A stretch of 64,000 nucleotides of DNA from Acanthamoeba castellanii str. Neff. Taxonomy: Eukaryota; Discosea; Longamoebia; Acanthamoebidae. The notes beneath the pieces were generated by a model. That model worked only from the letters and a program-made list of their open reading frames with translations. It had not been told where the DNA came from and searched no databases. Below, piece after piece: positions 12,393-24,327 of this stretch. Numbering within the stretch: the stretch's first letter is position 1; every line of letters starts with the position of its first letter. The translations under genes were made by a program, and so were the position numbers. The stretch spans positions 83,680 to 147,679 of the forward strand of contig NW_004457453.1 in the NCBI RefSeq assembly GCF_000313135.1, read 5' to 3'.

Positions 12393-13075
12393 CTAATAAT
12401 ATCGCATATGTAAAATAAAAATAAAATCAGCGGAGCGGGCAACAGAGTTTTTAATGCGCAACTTGAGAAAATCCTCCTTGTGGAAGGACAAAACAGGGCT
12501 TTTGGCGACGTTGGCGGCCTGGGTGGCGATGCTGTCGTAGTAGGCGATGCCGTCCTTCGCGTCCCATGCCAGGAAGTTGTTGTACAGCGATGACTGGAGG
12601 GTGGTGAGTACGTTCTGCATGGCCGACATGGGGAGGTGCTTGTGCATGACGCCGTATTGGTCTTGGCACACGTCGGGGTAGGCCTGAGCCATGTCGTTGA
12701 CGAAGTTGATGATGCCGCAGAGGGAGGAACTCTGCAGTCCAGTTGCGTTGTAGACGTAGATCCACGCCTGGTCTACCAGCTTCGGGTATTCTTCCCTGGC
12801 GACGCGCACTTTGTAAGAAGCGATGGGTCCGCAGGCCGTCTGGCTCCAGTAGCAGTAGGATTGGCCTTTGATGAAGAGAGGAACAAGTAAAAAAAGAGAT
12901 GAAGATCAGTCGCGTGTCAGATCAAACGTGTGGACCACCTCGGGTTGCAGCAGCATGGTGAAGATCTCACTCAGCTTCGTGGGATGGTGGATGTACTGAA
13001 CGCGGGCAGAACGGCAAGGCACGCCAACAGGCAGAAGAGAGCAAAGCGACGCTGGTTAATGAGGGGTGAAGCCAT
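12393..13075 (-). CDS. Small secreted protein of unknown function, possibly frameshifted
   Basis: The minus-strand ATG at 13075 opens a clear signal peptide (about 27 residues with the hydrophobic core FALFCLLACLAVLPAFS). The next coding stretch, YIHHPTKLS, is in another frame; one missing base between them would restore continuity. A GTGAGA donor follows at about 12982. The second exon starts near 12863 with SYCYWSQTACGP and runs without interruption to a stop at 12393-12395, about 155 residues with few cysteines. I recognise no family. A TATA box lies about 60 bases upstream of the ATG. Either the assembly has a one-base error or the gene is damaged. The other copy of this locus retains only a decayed 5' piece. 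Confidence 0.6.
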
Positions 13076-13134
13076 GGTGGGCACAGGCAACGAACGTTGA
13101 ACGCTGAGATAGGCCTGCTTGCTGCCACCCTTCT

Positions 13135-13142
13135 TTTTTATA
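13135..13142 (-). promoter_or_regulatory. TATA box of the small secreted-protein gene
   Basis: The minus strand reads TATAAAAA, with GGTATAAAAAAGAAGGG around it, about 60 bases upstream of the ATG at 13075. The element is conserved in the decayed copy at 9871-9878. Confidence 0.6.
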
Positions 13143-13289
13143 CCTGAGGTGCCTGCTGGGGGTTGGATAACTACCGGCCAATGGTGAGTGTTGGTGGGAG
13201 ATAAAGAGTGGTTACGTGTAACCACTCTTTATAGCATAAAGCCGATGTCCGGTTAGATCCCATCATCACGCGAAGCGTAGTCAAAAAAA

Positions 13290-15169
13290 AAAAACACAAA
13301 CAAATAACAAAAAAAACAAATAACAAAAAAGTTTGCAAGTAACGAACAGAGGGTCGTGAAAGTCTCTTATTTCGCGTTGAACAAAGAACGGAAGAGGGAA
13401 AAAAAAGAAAGAAAGAAGGGGCAGCCTCTCACTTGTTGCTCTTGCCACGGAGCTGGGCCACGATGAACTTGTAACGCTCGACGCAGTCCTTCTTGGTCTT
13501 GCCGGCGACGGCCGCAGAGATCGAGTCCCAGCGCGAAACGCCAAGCGAGGCCGGGAACTTCTTCAGGGCAGCCTCGAGAGCCTTCTGCTCCTCCTGCGAC
13601 CACTCCGCTGGCGACGCTGTCGAGGCAGATTCCTGTGGCCGTTGGCAAATAACAGCTGTGAGCTAACGAATCGCGACGACACGACACGACACGACCACCG
13701 ACACGAGAGAGAATGCGCACCTTCTCGGCCGTGGATTCGGAGGTGGCGGTCGTGGTGGTAGAGGGCGAAGGGGCAGCGGCGGCCTTCTTCTTTTCGCCCT
13801 GCTGGGGCTGCTTCTTGCCGTTGGCCTGGTGGGGCGCGGTTCCGTTGCTCTCCTCCACCACCGGCGCGAGGTCGGGGATCTGCGTGCGCAGCGAAATGCC
13901 GCCGATGGGTCCGCCCGCGTTCAACTTCTGCACCTTGACCTGATCGTGGTTTGATTGTTGATTGGTTGGTTGGTTGATTGTTAGAATGCGGTTGGTGGTG
14001 CTTCGGGGTGTGGGTGGTGGTGGGTACGTACTCCCTTGTGCTTGTGATCCTCGATCTGCACGCCGGGCAGGGCGCTCTTCTCGGCCACGACCTTGATCTC
14101 GCCCACCTTGGCGATGATCTCCTGCACAGACCTGGACTTGCCGCCGTTGGCTCGGTCCGCCTGATGAAGAAATGAATCAATCAATCCACAATGACGACGA
14201 CGACGATGAAGATGATGGGTGGTACCTTGGAGTTGACGAGGTCGGCGATCATTCGCCACCTGTTGGGGCTGCCGCCGGGGTACCTGGCGATACCCTGGGC
14301 GAGGAGGCCCAGCTCGTCGTCGGTCCACGGAATGGCGGCCTTGGCCTTCTTCTCCTCCGTGGCGGCCTTGAGCTGCTGCTCGTCCTCTTCCTTCTGCTTC
14401 TGCTTCTCCTCGACGGGGGCGTGGTTGGGTTTGAGGAAACGCACTTCGGCGTCGAAGGCGTCCTGCGCGTTCTGGTTGGTCTTGATGGCCTCGATGAGGG
14501 CCTTGAGACGCTCGACGGGCAGGTTGCTGCACATGAGCTCCACATCGCTGGTGGGCGCCTTGAGGTCCTTGGCGCTCCTGCAAAACTTCCTCAGCTTGGC
14601 CCTCGCGTCGCGAAGAGCGTTCGCCTTCCTCTGCCTCTCCTTCGTTTCCTGTTTTTTTTGTTTTTGTTTTTGTTTTTTGTTAATTAAAAATTAATTCGAG
14701 AAAAGACGAAAAGGAAAAGAAAAAGAAAAAGGAATGGTGAAGTTCGTGTGCGTACCTCTTCGGCCTTGGACTTGGCTTCCCTCTCCTTGGCTTCTCGCTC
14801 CTCGGCTTCCTTTCGCTCTTGCTCCTCCCGCACCCTCTTGATGGCGTCGATCTTTTCCTGCTTGACACGCTTCTTGGCCTCCTTCTCCGCCAACTTGTGT
14901 CGCTTGATGCGCGGATCTCGCTTGAAGGCGCCCTCTGCCAAGCCAAACAGGGAATGGTGAGTCATCAGTGACGTTGTGGTGTGTGTGGTGTGTGTGTGTG
15001 TTGCACTGCATTCGTACCAACGAGAGTGGCAACGCGAGTGAGCTCTTCCCTCTTCTTGCGCTTCCTCTCGCGTTCGTTTTGCCGCTCCATCCATCGCTTC
15101 TCTTCTCGGGTCTCGGCCTCCTCGGGGTCGTGTTCGTCGGCGCCGGCAAAGTTTCGCCACGAGCGGAAG
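13290..15169. repeat. Copy B of the duplicated zuotin segment
   Basis: This block matches 10010-11890 almost base for base, including introns, the 3' UTR and an A-rich flank. Differences are a few substitutions and short indels in simple repeats. The match on the copy A side ends only because of the N gap. Confidence 0.9.
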
Positions 15170-16387
15170 GACATCCAGAAGTCGTAGAACTCCATCACCT
15201 TGTCGTAGGGCGTGTCCGAGTCGCCCAGCGCCGGCACGGGGTGAATCTTGGACCACTTGCTGTTGCGCTCGATGACCGGGCCGTAGATTCTGAAAAACTG
15301 CTCGTCGGTCTCCACCTTGACGAGCTCGGAGGGGATGGAGTCGTCGAAGGGCTCCGTCGAGTCGAACTCGCGCCTCTTGCGAGGGTCGCTGAGTGTATCG
15401 TGGGCTGCAGCATCGGACGATCACAGTAACAAACCAGAAGGGGAAAAAAATACATCAGAGGTGTTGGGGTTGAGGTGGTTTCGTTGTGGTCGGCGGTACC
15501 GCGAGTGAGAGACTTGAACATCTCGTCGGCGTCCTCTTCGGACATTTCGCCGCCCTTCTTGTCGGGGTGGTGAATGAGGACCTGCTTGCGGTCTGGAGAC
15601 ATGGACACGTCACTGCCATCAGTTTCACGTTTTGACCTATGTCCAACAAAGCGAAGCGAAGAACGAAGAAGGACGACAAGGACGCGATATCACGTACAGG
15701 CCTTCTTGATCTGGTCCTCGGTGGCGCGCCAGCGGAGGTGAGCCAGGCCGAGAAGCTCGTAGGGGTCCTCGGACAGCGTGTTCGACGCGGCGGCGCTGGT
15801 GGACTGGCCACCAGCGCTCTTCGTCTTGCGCTTCTGCTCGGCACGGGCGCGAGTAGCGTCGTCGATCTGCGGCTCCTCCTCGGTCACCGGCTCTCCGCGG
15901 AGCAAGCGCTGCAGCATGGCCTCAAAGTTCGTGCCAGCGGGCTCGACCCTCAGCTTTTCAATCGACTGCTTGAATGGGAAACCTGGAGATATCAAAAAAT
16001 CTCATTAGTGATTTGAATTGGGAGATGGAAGTAAAATTATCTCCGCGTTCATTCGGAATCGACACAACAAAGGTTGCAACGTTCTACAAAAATTCTTGAA
16101 TGATGAATGTCGTGGTACGCGAGTACCCGAACGCAAGCGGGTGAAGAATGATTGAAGAATTGCAAAGAGTTGCGATTCAACGACATCGTTTCAAGATTAT
16201 GTAGAATCTTGAACGAGAGAGTAGGCGTACCCGAGAGCTTGAGGCTCACGGAGGCCCCTGTCCAGTCGGCAGGCGGGGCCATGAGAAGGCGTACGGCGGT
16301 GCGCCTGTTGATGTATTGCTCCCAGGCGGAAGGGGCAGCGGACTGCTGCATCGAGGCCGCGATCATGTTGAAAGCGAAGGACGACAT
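13429..16387 (-). CDS. Zuotin/DNAJC2 (ZRF1/MPP11-like) ribosome-associated J-protein, complete copy B
   Basis: A cytosolic Hsp70 co-chaperone of the ribosome-associated complex, with nuclear roles in animals. Exons on the minus strand run from ATG 16385-16387 to stop 13429-13431. The N-terminal region (MSSFAFNMIAASMQQ) leads into a J domain (DPYELLGLAHLRW...), with the catalytic HPD triad in IHHPDKKGG (about 15560). A zuotin-homology segment follows (FFRIYGPVIERNSKWS), then a highly charged helix from about 15000 back to 14590. The first SANT domain is at about 14330-14230 and the second, WSQEEQKALEAALKKFP, at about 13610-13450. The domain order J-ZHD-helix-SANT-SANT is that of animal and plant ZRF1, not of fungal zuotin, which lacks the SANT pair. 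At least nine exons. A truncated copy lies at 10145-11890. Confidence 0.93.
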
Positions 16388-16895
16388 GTTCTGAAGATTT
16401 CAAATCAGTCCCGAGGTCCGTAAGGAAGAACAGTTGTTTTGACCAACGAAGGATGAAGATGAACTCGTGTGGCGGGAGGGATCAAGATGCAGAGATCGAG
16501 ATCGAGATGCAGGGCGGGAGGCAGCAAAGAAAAAAAAGTGACTCCGGCTCTTTGTAGTTTCGCCCGCCCCTCATGTCCGGATTTTACCCGGCTTGGGCAA
16601 TCACATACAACTGCTTGAAGGTCTTGTTCAAGACAATGTGAGCACAGCCATTGTGGATCAGCCTCTTTTACACTTGTGGCTCAAGGGCCATGGACATGTT
16701 GACGACCAGGCTGCACTCAGCAGGATGAGCAGAAGCCAGGCCTCAACGGTAAAAAACCTGAAATTTCACAACTCAGCAACTTTTCCTGTGTCGACAGGTA
16801 CTTCCGGCCTTTTTCTGGTGCCCTGTTCGGGGTCTGGGCGAGTGTGCATCCAGCGAATTTGATCAGCTGGCTTCATACATCATACAGCATCAACA
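16388..16895. other. Divergent intergenic region between zuotin and eIF4B-like genes
   Basis: About 500 bases between two divergently transcribed translation-related genes. The left part is a GA-rich leader. The part from about 16590 to 16745 has only one CpG and looks like a short piece of the CpG-poor material seen elsewhere. No gene, tRNA or clear TATA box was recognised. Confidence 0.5.
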
Positions 16896-18747
16896 ATGAG
16901 CAAGAAGAAGAAGGCGGTAAAGGTCAATCTCTCAGATTTCCTGAGTTCCGACATCGGCGGGCCTCCCGTTGTTTCGGAGGCACTCCCCAATGCTCCACGG
17001 TACGCTGCAGTGCACTCCATCTCAATCTATCAAATCTTTCCAAAATTTTTTTGTTTCATCTCTCAGAGCTCATTTTTTATGATTCATTGCATCTGATCTG
17101 TTCTTATAATAATTTGATTGTGCAGCTCTGCCGAGATGGAGGATGAGGAGGGCTACGGCGGGGGCGGCGGACGCTACGGTGATCGCGAGGGCGGCGGCGG
17201 CAGGTATGGCGACCGCGACGGCGGAGACCGCTATGGAGGCGGTGGCCGGGGTGGCGACCGCTACGGTGACCGCGAGGGCGGCGGCGGCAGGTATGGCGAC
17301 CGCGACGGTGGCGACCGCTATGGCGGCGGCGGCGGCGGCAGGGGCGGCTACGGCGACCGCGATGGTGGCGACCGCTATGGCGGAGGAGGAAGAGGAGGCG
17401 GCGGCTACGGCGATCGCGACGGCGGCGACCGCTACGGCAGCCGAGGCGGTGGTGGCTACGGCGACCGAGACCGCGAGGGCGGCAGAGGAGGCTATGGCGA
17501 TCGCGAGGGCGGCGGCCGCTACAGCACCGGCGGCGAGCACTGGGGCGCCGACCGCGACCGCGACCGCGACAGTGCGCCGCCTCGCCGCGCCGGCGGTTAT
17601 GAGCCCCGCGTGCCGTCGCCCGCCCGCGACGAAGAGTCCAGGTTCGGCGCCGGCAGAGATGACCTCACCCCTGCGTACGCACTCCCATCTCTGCCCTACC
17701 GCGCTTGGCGCTCATAGTAGCTCACGCGCATGATGTGCATGTGCGCAGCGAGGCCGCTGCTCGTTCTGCGGAGCGCCCGGCCGCAGCTGGTGCTGGAGGC
17801 GCGGCGGAGCAGCCCCCGAGGGAGCGCAAGAAGCCCGCCTTCGACCCCTTTGGTGGGGCCAAGCCGCGGGAGCTGGTGCTCCAGGAGAAGCCCGAGCTCG
17901 CCGAGCTCGCGAAGGAGCCGGCCGCCGCCGCGGCGGGTGGCGAAGAGTCTGCGGCTGAGGAGCCGGCCTCCGGAGCCACTCAGACTGAGGCCGTCACCGA
18001 GGGCGTGCAGAAGCTGAGCGTCCGCGACGAGCGCCCCGCTGCCCGCGACGAGCGCCCCGTCGACAGGCGTCCTCCTCGCGAAGAGGAGTCGCGCTACAAC
18101 ACCAGCAGGTAAGTGCCAACACAATCAAGCCTACGCACCACGCACCATTACACCGCCACTACGAGCCACAAGCATAACCGCTAACTCAACTTCTTCTTGC
18201 ATTGCATTGCAACGCACACAGCACCGAGGACTGGCGTTCCGGCCCTAGGACTGCGGTGCCGAAGAGAGACGAGCGCGGCGACGCCGGCGGCGCCTATCGT
18301 CCGCCCTCCGCCAGACGCGGCGGGTTCGGCGGCAGCGAGGACCGCGGTGGCTTCCGAGACCGCGGTGGCTATGGCGACCGCGACCGAGACAGGGGCTATG
18401 GCGATCGCGACCGCGGCTATGGCGGCCGTGACAGCAGGGGCGGCGGCTACGGCGACCGCGATAGGGGCTATGGCGATCGCGAGCGTGGTGGTGGCTACGG
18501 CGATCGCGACCGTGGCTATGGCGACCGCGAGCGTGGCGGCGGCTATGGCGATCGCGACCGTGGCTATGGCGACCGCCGAAGCGGCGATCGGGACAGCCGT
18601 TCGCCCAGCGCCGGGGGCGACAGAAGCAGCCCGTTCCGCGGCGGCAACAGGGACGACAGGCCCAGGAGCGCGGAGCGCGGTAGCCCTGCCCGTGACTACG
18701 ACGACCGCCGCCCGAGCGGTGACGACCACCAGGAGACCCGCGACTAG
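16896..18747 (+). CDS. eIF4B-like RG/DRYG-rich protein
   Basis: Probable translation initiation factor eIF4B-like protein, which stimulates the eIF4A helicase during 5' UTR scanning. Four exons, read exactly: 16896-16999, 17126-17674, 17749-18108, 18222-18747. The N-terminus [17 protein letters not shown] resembles the eIF4B start (Lys-rich, then a Leu-x-Asp-Phe-Leu motif). Exon 2 is a [12 protein letters not shown] repeat tract like the DRYG region of animal eIF4B. Exon 3 carries [18 protein letters not shown], resembling the repeated NPFG-x-AKPRE motifs of plant eIF4B. Exon 4 is another [13 protein letters not shown] repeat block. The RRM found in animal eIF4B is not visible. A general RGG RNA-binding protein is the alternative. 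AATAAA occurs near 18812. Confidence 0.72.
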
Positions 18748-19143
18748 ACAAGGCCCAATGCGCCTCCCCACGTCAAAATGGCATCGGTCCATTGATTCAA
18801 GAGTTTGACACAATAAATTATATCAGCATATCACCACGAGCTTGTTGATCAGTCAGCCACTCCCTCTTCTTGGTGTGGCGCTGGTGTGGCTCGTGCCTCC
18901 AACATGTTGTCGTGGAACATAGCGCCACACACCCGAAAAATGAAACGAAAAATCAAGAATAGAGACATCATTTCCCTGCGCGCAGCTCTTCCGTTTCGCT
19001 AGAAATTCCATCACGTAGCTCGCGGCTGGGTTGGATCAATCTTGAGTTCTGCATTATCAATTTATATTCACATCCATCGAGAGACCCACGGACTGGCGAG
19101 AGTTGGTTAGATTGGTGAAGGAAGAAGAAGTAAAAGATAAGGA
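18748..19143. other. Intergenic region, no gene seen
   Basis: About 400 bases between the eIF4B-like stop and the PI 3-kinase start. It holds the eIF4B 3' UTR (AATAAA near 18812) and the PI 3-kinase promoter. No conserved reading frame, RNA gene or repeat was recognised. Confidence 0.5.
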
Positions 19144-22100
19144 ATGTTGCGCCCCGAGGGCGGATCGAGGGCCTCAAGAGGAACCTCCTCCTCATCCTCG
19201 ACAACATCGAGGCCTCGATGTTGTCATTCATCATCATCAACGACGACCGCCCCTCATGACTTTGTGGCTGAGACGGTCTACCTGCCCACTCTATGCCGCT
19301 ATTGCAAAGACGTCATGTGGAGCTTTGCCTCGGGCCTCCGCTGTAGGCGCTGCTCCTGCGCTGTGCACGTTGAATGTCGAGCCGAAACGCCCAACGACTG
19401 CCTCGTTGTGCCTCGTGCCTCTTTGCCCAGCGCAGGACCGGTTCGCTCCCTTCATCCTCCCCCCCCTCTTTTTTTTCTTACATGCATTCAATCACGTGTC
19501 ATAGAAAGAATCGCCTTCATCTCATCCACTCTTGTTTGATGTTCTTTGAAATCGTTGAACAGCAAAATGTGGGGTTCACTCGACGCGGAATCGTCAAGGA
19601 GGGCTTCCTGTGGAAGATGGCCAAGGCCGACCCGAGCTGGACTCGCCTCTGGTGCATCTGCAAGCCCGAGGCCCTCTTCTTCTTCCGCCCTCAACAGGTA
19701 ACGCTAAGCTCTCGCGTCTCTCTTCAGCGACATCAGCGTAGTGACGTCGCGATTGTGGTGGTGATGTGTGAACCTCGTCAGAGGTTGCTCGAGTACAGGA
19801 ACCCCATGCTGGTGCTGGGCCTGGGCGAAAGCGGTGGTCTGTCGGTGGCCAACGTCCAGGCCCTGCGCGAGCACTGCTTCATCGTAGAGACCAGCTCGGG
19901 CGACTACCACTACTTTGCCGCCAACTCGGACGAAGAGCGCAAGGAGTGGAAGTACGCCATCAAGCACCGCAAGGCCAAGTCTCGCTCGACTGCCGCCGCT
20001 GCCGCTGCCGCTGCCGACGCCACCACCCACGGCGACGACTGGGTAAAGCGCTTCGTGTGTGCCTTTTGTCCCTCCATGCGGGGTGTCACTAACTGGGGGC
20101 TGGGTCGCTGTGTGCAGGCGAACGAGTCCTGGATCTGGACGCCGGACCGGCCCGAGCCGAGCCCCTTTGCGTGGGAAGACGTCAAGCCTACGCAGATCAA
20201 GATGCTCAACCTCCTCCCTCTCATACAAAACGTGCGTTCTTCTTTCCACTTCCTTCTTCGTTCTTTCGTTTTGTCGATGCAAAAAGACTGATCTGTGCGA
20301 TCGATCGAGCAGGAGCCCATCGCAAAGGGTTCCGTTCCCGAGCTGGAGCTGCGCGCCGATGACATCGTGGTCGACAAGCAGGAAGTGGCCTACTTCCGCA
20401 CCAAAGTGACAAAGTACGACTTGGACCCTGTTCTAGAACTGGCTCTCGCGCCCCTTGAGAGTGTGCCCGGAAGACTCACGCAAACCAATGATATATATAT
20501 AGGGTGGTGCAGGCGCAGAGCATGCGACGCGTGCGCCTGATCTTGGCCGAGCTCACCGACGCTCCCGTGCCATCCAATTTTCCGGGCGTGTTCCTCGTCC
20601 TGTTCCGCATGGGAAAGAACGCCTATCGCGTCCGCTGCTCGAAGGACACCAACCTCAAGCGAGTCATCATTGGTACGAGGCCACGCACCCAGCCCACCTT
20701 CGCTCGGCACTCCATCGCTCATGCGCGTGCGTGTCGTGCGTGCGTACGTTTTGCGTGTGCACACCATTGCAGAGGAGGTGCTCTTCCGCGCGCAAGCTGT
20801 GGACATGTCGGTCTCGTGGGCTCTGCCGGCGATCGAAGATTTTATGATCAGATGCGGCCGGTTGAACGAGTACATCGTCGACGCCGACATCAGCCTGCAC
20901 TCCATCGTCTACGTGCGGGATGCCATCACTAAGTCGCGAGCGATCGAATTTGACTTGCTGCCGTACGAGGCACAGCTGCACCACACGGACGGCGCCTCCG
21001 TCGACGACTCGCCCGCGGGTGAGCAGTCATTCTGCTCGATCGAGGCCGACGAGGGGCTGGGCTTTGACCTCAGTACGTCGACCCAACCGGGCGCCCAAGG
21101 CATTTGCTCTGTGTCGTGTGTGGGCCGTGTGTGCCGTGTGTGTGTGTCGTGTGCGTGTCGTGTGGCGACTAACCAGTGTCTGCAGCTGTACAAAACTGTT
21201 TTCATGTGCACGACGTGAGCAAGCGATTCGAGGTGAAGGTGAAAAGCGTGGAGAATCTCAACAAGCAACTCCTCTACGACGCCAACTCCTTCTACGGGTT
21301 GGACATTGAGGGCGATCGCGTCAACGTCTTTGTGGCGTTCAGTCTGTACTTTGGCGAGCAGCTTCTGGCGCCCGTCCTTCACACCCAGCCCGTGCTCCCC
21401 TCACAGCCCATCTGGGAGGACTGGCTCGTTACCGAGCTGCTCAGCATGGAGGTAACCACACGACACACACGACACCACGACACCACACGACACACAAGCG
21501 GGCGCGCGCAGTTCGCTCTGTCTCAAACGTTTGCTCGGCGCAGAACATCCCGCGGGAGGCACGGCTCTGCTTCACGCTCTACGCGTGCAAGGCCCAGGGC
21601 GGCGGAGCCATGGGCATGATCACCAACCTGTTCCGGCCGGCCAACCAGACGGTGCCCCTGGCCGCCACCGAGATCACCTACGCCGACTTCCGGGGCGTCC
21701 TGCGGCGCGGCTCCTACTGCCTCCCGATGTGGTCCCTCGTAACGCCCGCCGCCGGCTCCCCTCGCCGTACCTACCCCCTTCATTATATTTATTTATTTAT
21801 TTATTTATATTTAGATATTATTTTATATTTTATATTAAAATTGTTTCCCGTCATGACGCGCAGAGGAGGTGGCGTTGGTGGTCGAGTTCGATGCGACGTC
21901 GCCCAAGCTCATATCATTTTCCGGCGAGACGCGTCGGTCCGAGCCCGACGCCACCGGTCAGACCAGGGACGAGGAGGCGGAGGAGGAGGGAGAGGAGCAT
22001 GGCGAAACACCGGCACAGCACGAGCAGCCCCTGCTCTACTTGATCCTGATGCGAGGTACCTTGCGACTGTCCTCTTCACTTGGCGGGTGGGTCGTGTGTG

Positions 22101-24182
22101 GTGGGGGCGTCCCCTCACCATGCGCTTGTGTGTGTCGTGTCGTGTCGTGTAGACGCGCTCTACGAGATGAGCACGGAGGAGAAGGCGTTGGTGTGGAAGT
22201 ACCGTGGCTACGTCCGCTCGCAACGGCCCTACTCCCTGGCCAAGGTTCTCCTGGCGGCGCCCTCCACCAACCGACAGATGATCGCCGCAATTCACGCCCT
22301 CCTCGCCAACTGGCCGCCCCTCCCGCCGGTTCATGCGCTCGAGGTACGCACCTCGCACCTCACCGCACTTTCGTGTGGTTGCTCAAATAACACGCGTCGT
22401 GTGTCGTGTGTGTGTCGTGTGTCATGTGTGTCGTGTGTCGTGTGTCGCGTGCCAATGCAGCTGTTGGGAGCGCGATACGTGGACACGGAGGTGCGGAGGT
22501 ATGCGGTGAACTGCCTGCGAGAGCTCACGGATCGGCAGTTGGTCGAATATCTGCCTCAGCTCATCCAAGTCCTCAAGTCCGAGCCCCACCACTACTCCCA
22601 CCTGTTCGAGTTCCTCTTCCTGCGGTCCATGCGCTCGATCGTGCTGGGCCACCCCTTCTTCTGGCACCTCACCGTACGCGCACCTCTCTCTCCCCCGCGC
22701 TTCGCATCACTTCATTTCACGCTCTGATCGCGAGCTCACCGTGTGCCAACCGTTGGTGTGTCGAGACAGTCCGAGCTGCACAACGAGAGCCACTCGGCGC
22801 GGTTCAAGCTGATGATCGAAGCCTTCCTGGCCGCCAGCGACGACGACGGCGTGCGTCTCCCATTCCCGACCCTCTTTTCTTTTTCTTTCTCGATTGCTTG
22901 TTTTTTCCTGATTTTTGCGTGTACAGACGACGGAGGAGATGAAGAGAGAGCTGGCGGTGGTGGCCGAGTTCGCGCGTGTGGCCAAGGAGCTGAAGGAGGT
23001 GCCCAAGGACGAGCGCACCAAGGTGCTTCAGGCCAAGCTTAGGCTCCTCGAGCTGCCCTCGTCCTTCCTCCTCCCCTACAACCCTAAGTACGCCTTCATC
23101 CTTCACACTGCGCTGCGATGCGCTTCGTTTGTGTCTATTGTGCTGCCGGGGCCGTGATCGCTGACTGTGAAACTGCAAACGCGTTTGTGCAGGTTCGAGG
23201 TGTCGAGACTGCTCGTTGAGAAGTGCCGAGTGATGGATTCCATGACGGTACATAACGCACACGCCGCACACGCACACGCACACGCAACGCGTTGAGACCC
23301 GTTTTGACCGGTTTCGTGTGCGCGTGCAATGAACTATTGCAGAGTCCGCTGTGGCTGGTGTTTGAGAACCGCGAGCGACAGACGGCGCACATCATCTTCA
23401 AGGTGGGCGACGACCTGCGGACCGACATCCTCTCGCTGCAGATGATCCGCATCATGGACCAGCTGTGGCGCAACGAGGGGCTCGACCTCCACATGCAGCC
23501 CTACCGCGCCGTGAGCACGGGCAAGGACGAGGGCATCATCGAGGTGGTGACCAACTCCGAGACCACCAGCGCCATCTCGCAGGCCTACGGCGGCGGCGGC
23601 GCCGTGAGCGCCTTCTCGCGCACGGCGCTGGCCGAGTGGCTGCGCGCGTGCAACCCGACCGAGGCGGCCTATCGCGAGGCTGTGACCAACTTCACCCTGT
23701 CCTGCGCCGGCTACTGCGTGGCCACCTACATCCTGGGCGTGGGCGACCGCCACAACGACAACATCATGATCACCTACGGCGGCAACCTCTTCCACATCGA
23801 CTTTGCCTACTTCCTGGGCCGCCGGGTCACCTTTGCCGGCATCCCGCGGGAGACGACGCCGTTCGTGCTCACGCCGGCCTTCGTGCAGGCCATGGGCGGC
23901 CTCGACTCGTCCAACTTCCGCTCGTTCGTGTCGCACTGCTGCCGGGCCTACAACGTCATCCGCCGCCACGGCCACCTCTTCATCACCCTCTTCGCCATGA
24001 TGGTGTCGAGCGGCATGTCGCAGCTCGAGAGCCTGGACGACCTCGACTACCTGCGTCGCGCCCTGGCGCTCGAACTCACCGACGCCGAGGCCTCCGCGCG
24101 CTTCACCCAGCTCATCCAGGAGAGCTGCAGCAACCAGATCACCCAGCTCAACAACGCCGTTCACATCTTTGCCCACAGCTGA
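19144..24182 (+). CDS. PI 3-kinase with N-terminal C1 and PH domains
   Basis: A phosphoinositide 3-kinase of class I type by domain order. From ATG 19144: a C1 zinc finger (HDFVAETVYLPTLCRYCKD, with the HC3-type Cys/His spacing) at 19252-19400; a PH domain (KEGFLWKMAKADPSWTRLW onward) at 19590-19990; a Ras-binding-like region ending FMIRCGRLNEYIVD (about 20850); a C2 domain at about 21190-22040; the helical PIK domain at 22150-22840; and the lipid kinase domain at 22925-24180. ATP and catalytic motifs are IIFKVGDDLRTD, GVGDRHNDNIMI and FHIDFAYFLG. The last has Ala where PI 3-kinases have Gly (DFG), which is odd. Some 15 introns, several rich in GTGTCGTG. Stop 24180-24182. A C1-PH front end on a PI 3-kinase is not the animal arrangement, and suggests recruitment by diacylglycerol and phosphoinositides. 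Confidence 0.88.
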
Positions 24183-24327
24183 GCAGCAAGCAGCCCAACT
24201 GTGAGCATTCTGTACATACCACACCTCAAAAATGTCGACAAGTGAATGTCGACAATAAAAATGCGAAGCCGATCAACGACCCGAAGGCCAATTCTCGCAG
24301 AGCTTGCACATTACAAAGTAATAGAAG

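Noticed and set aside
17070..18813. Ala/Val-rich minus-strand frames opposite the eIF4B-like gene
   Set aside because: Arise from GGC/GAC repeat codons read backwards.
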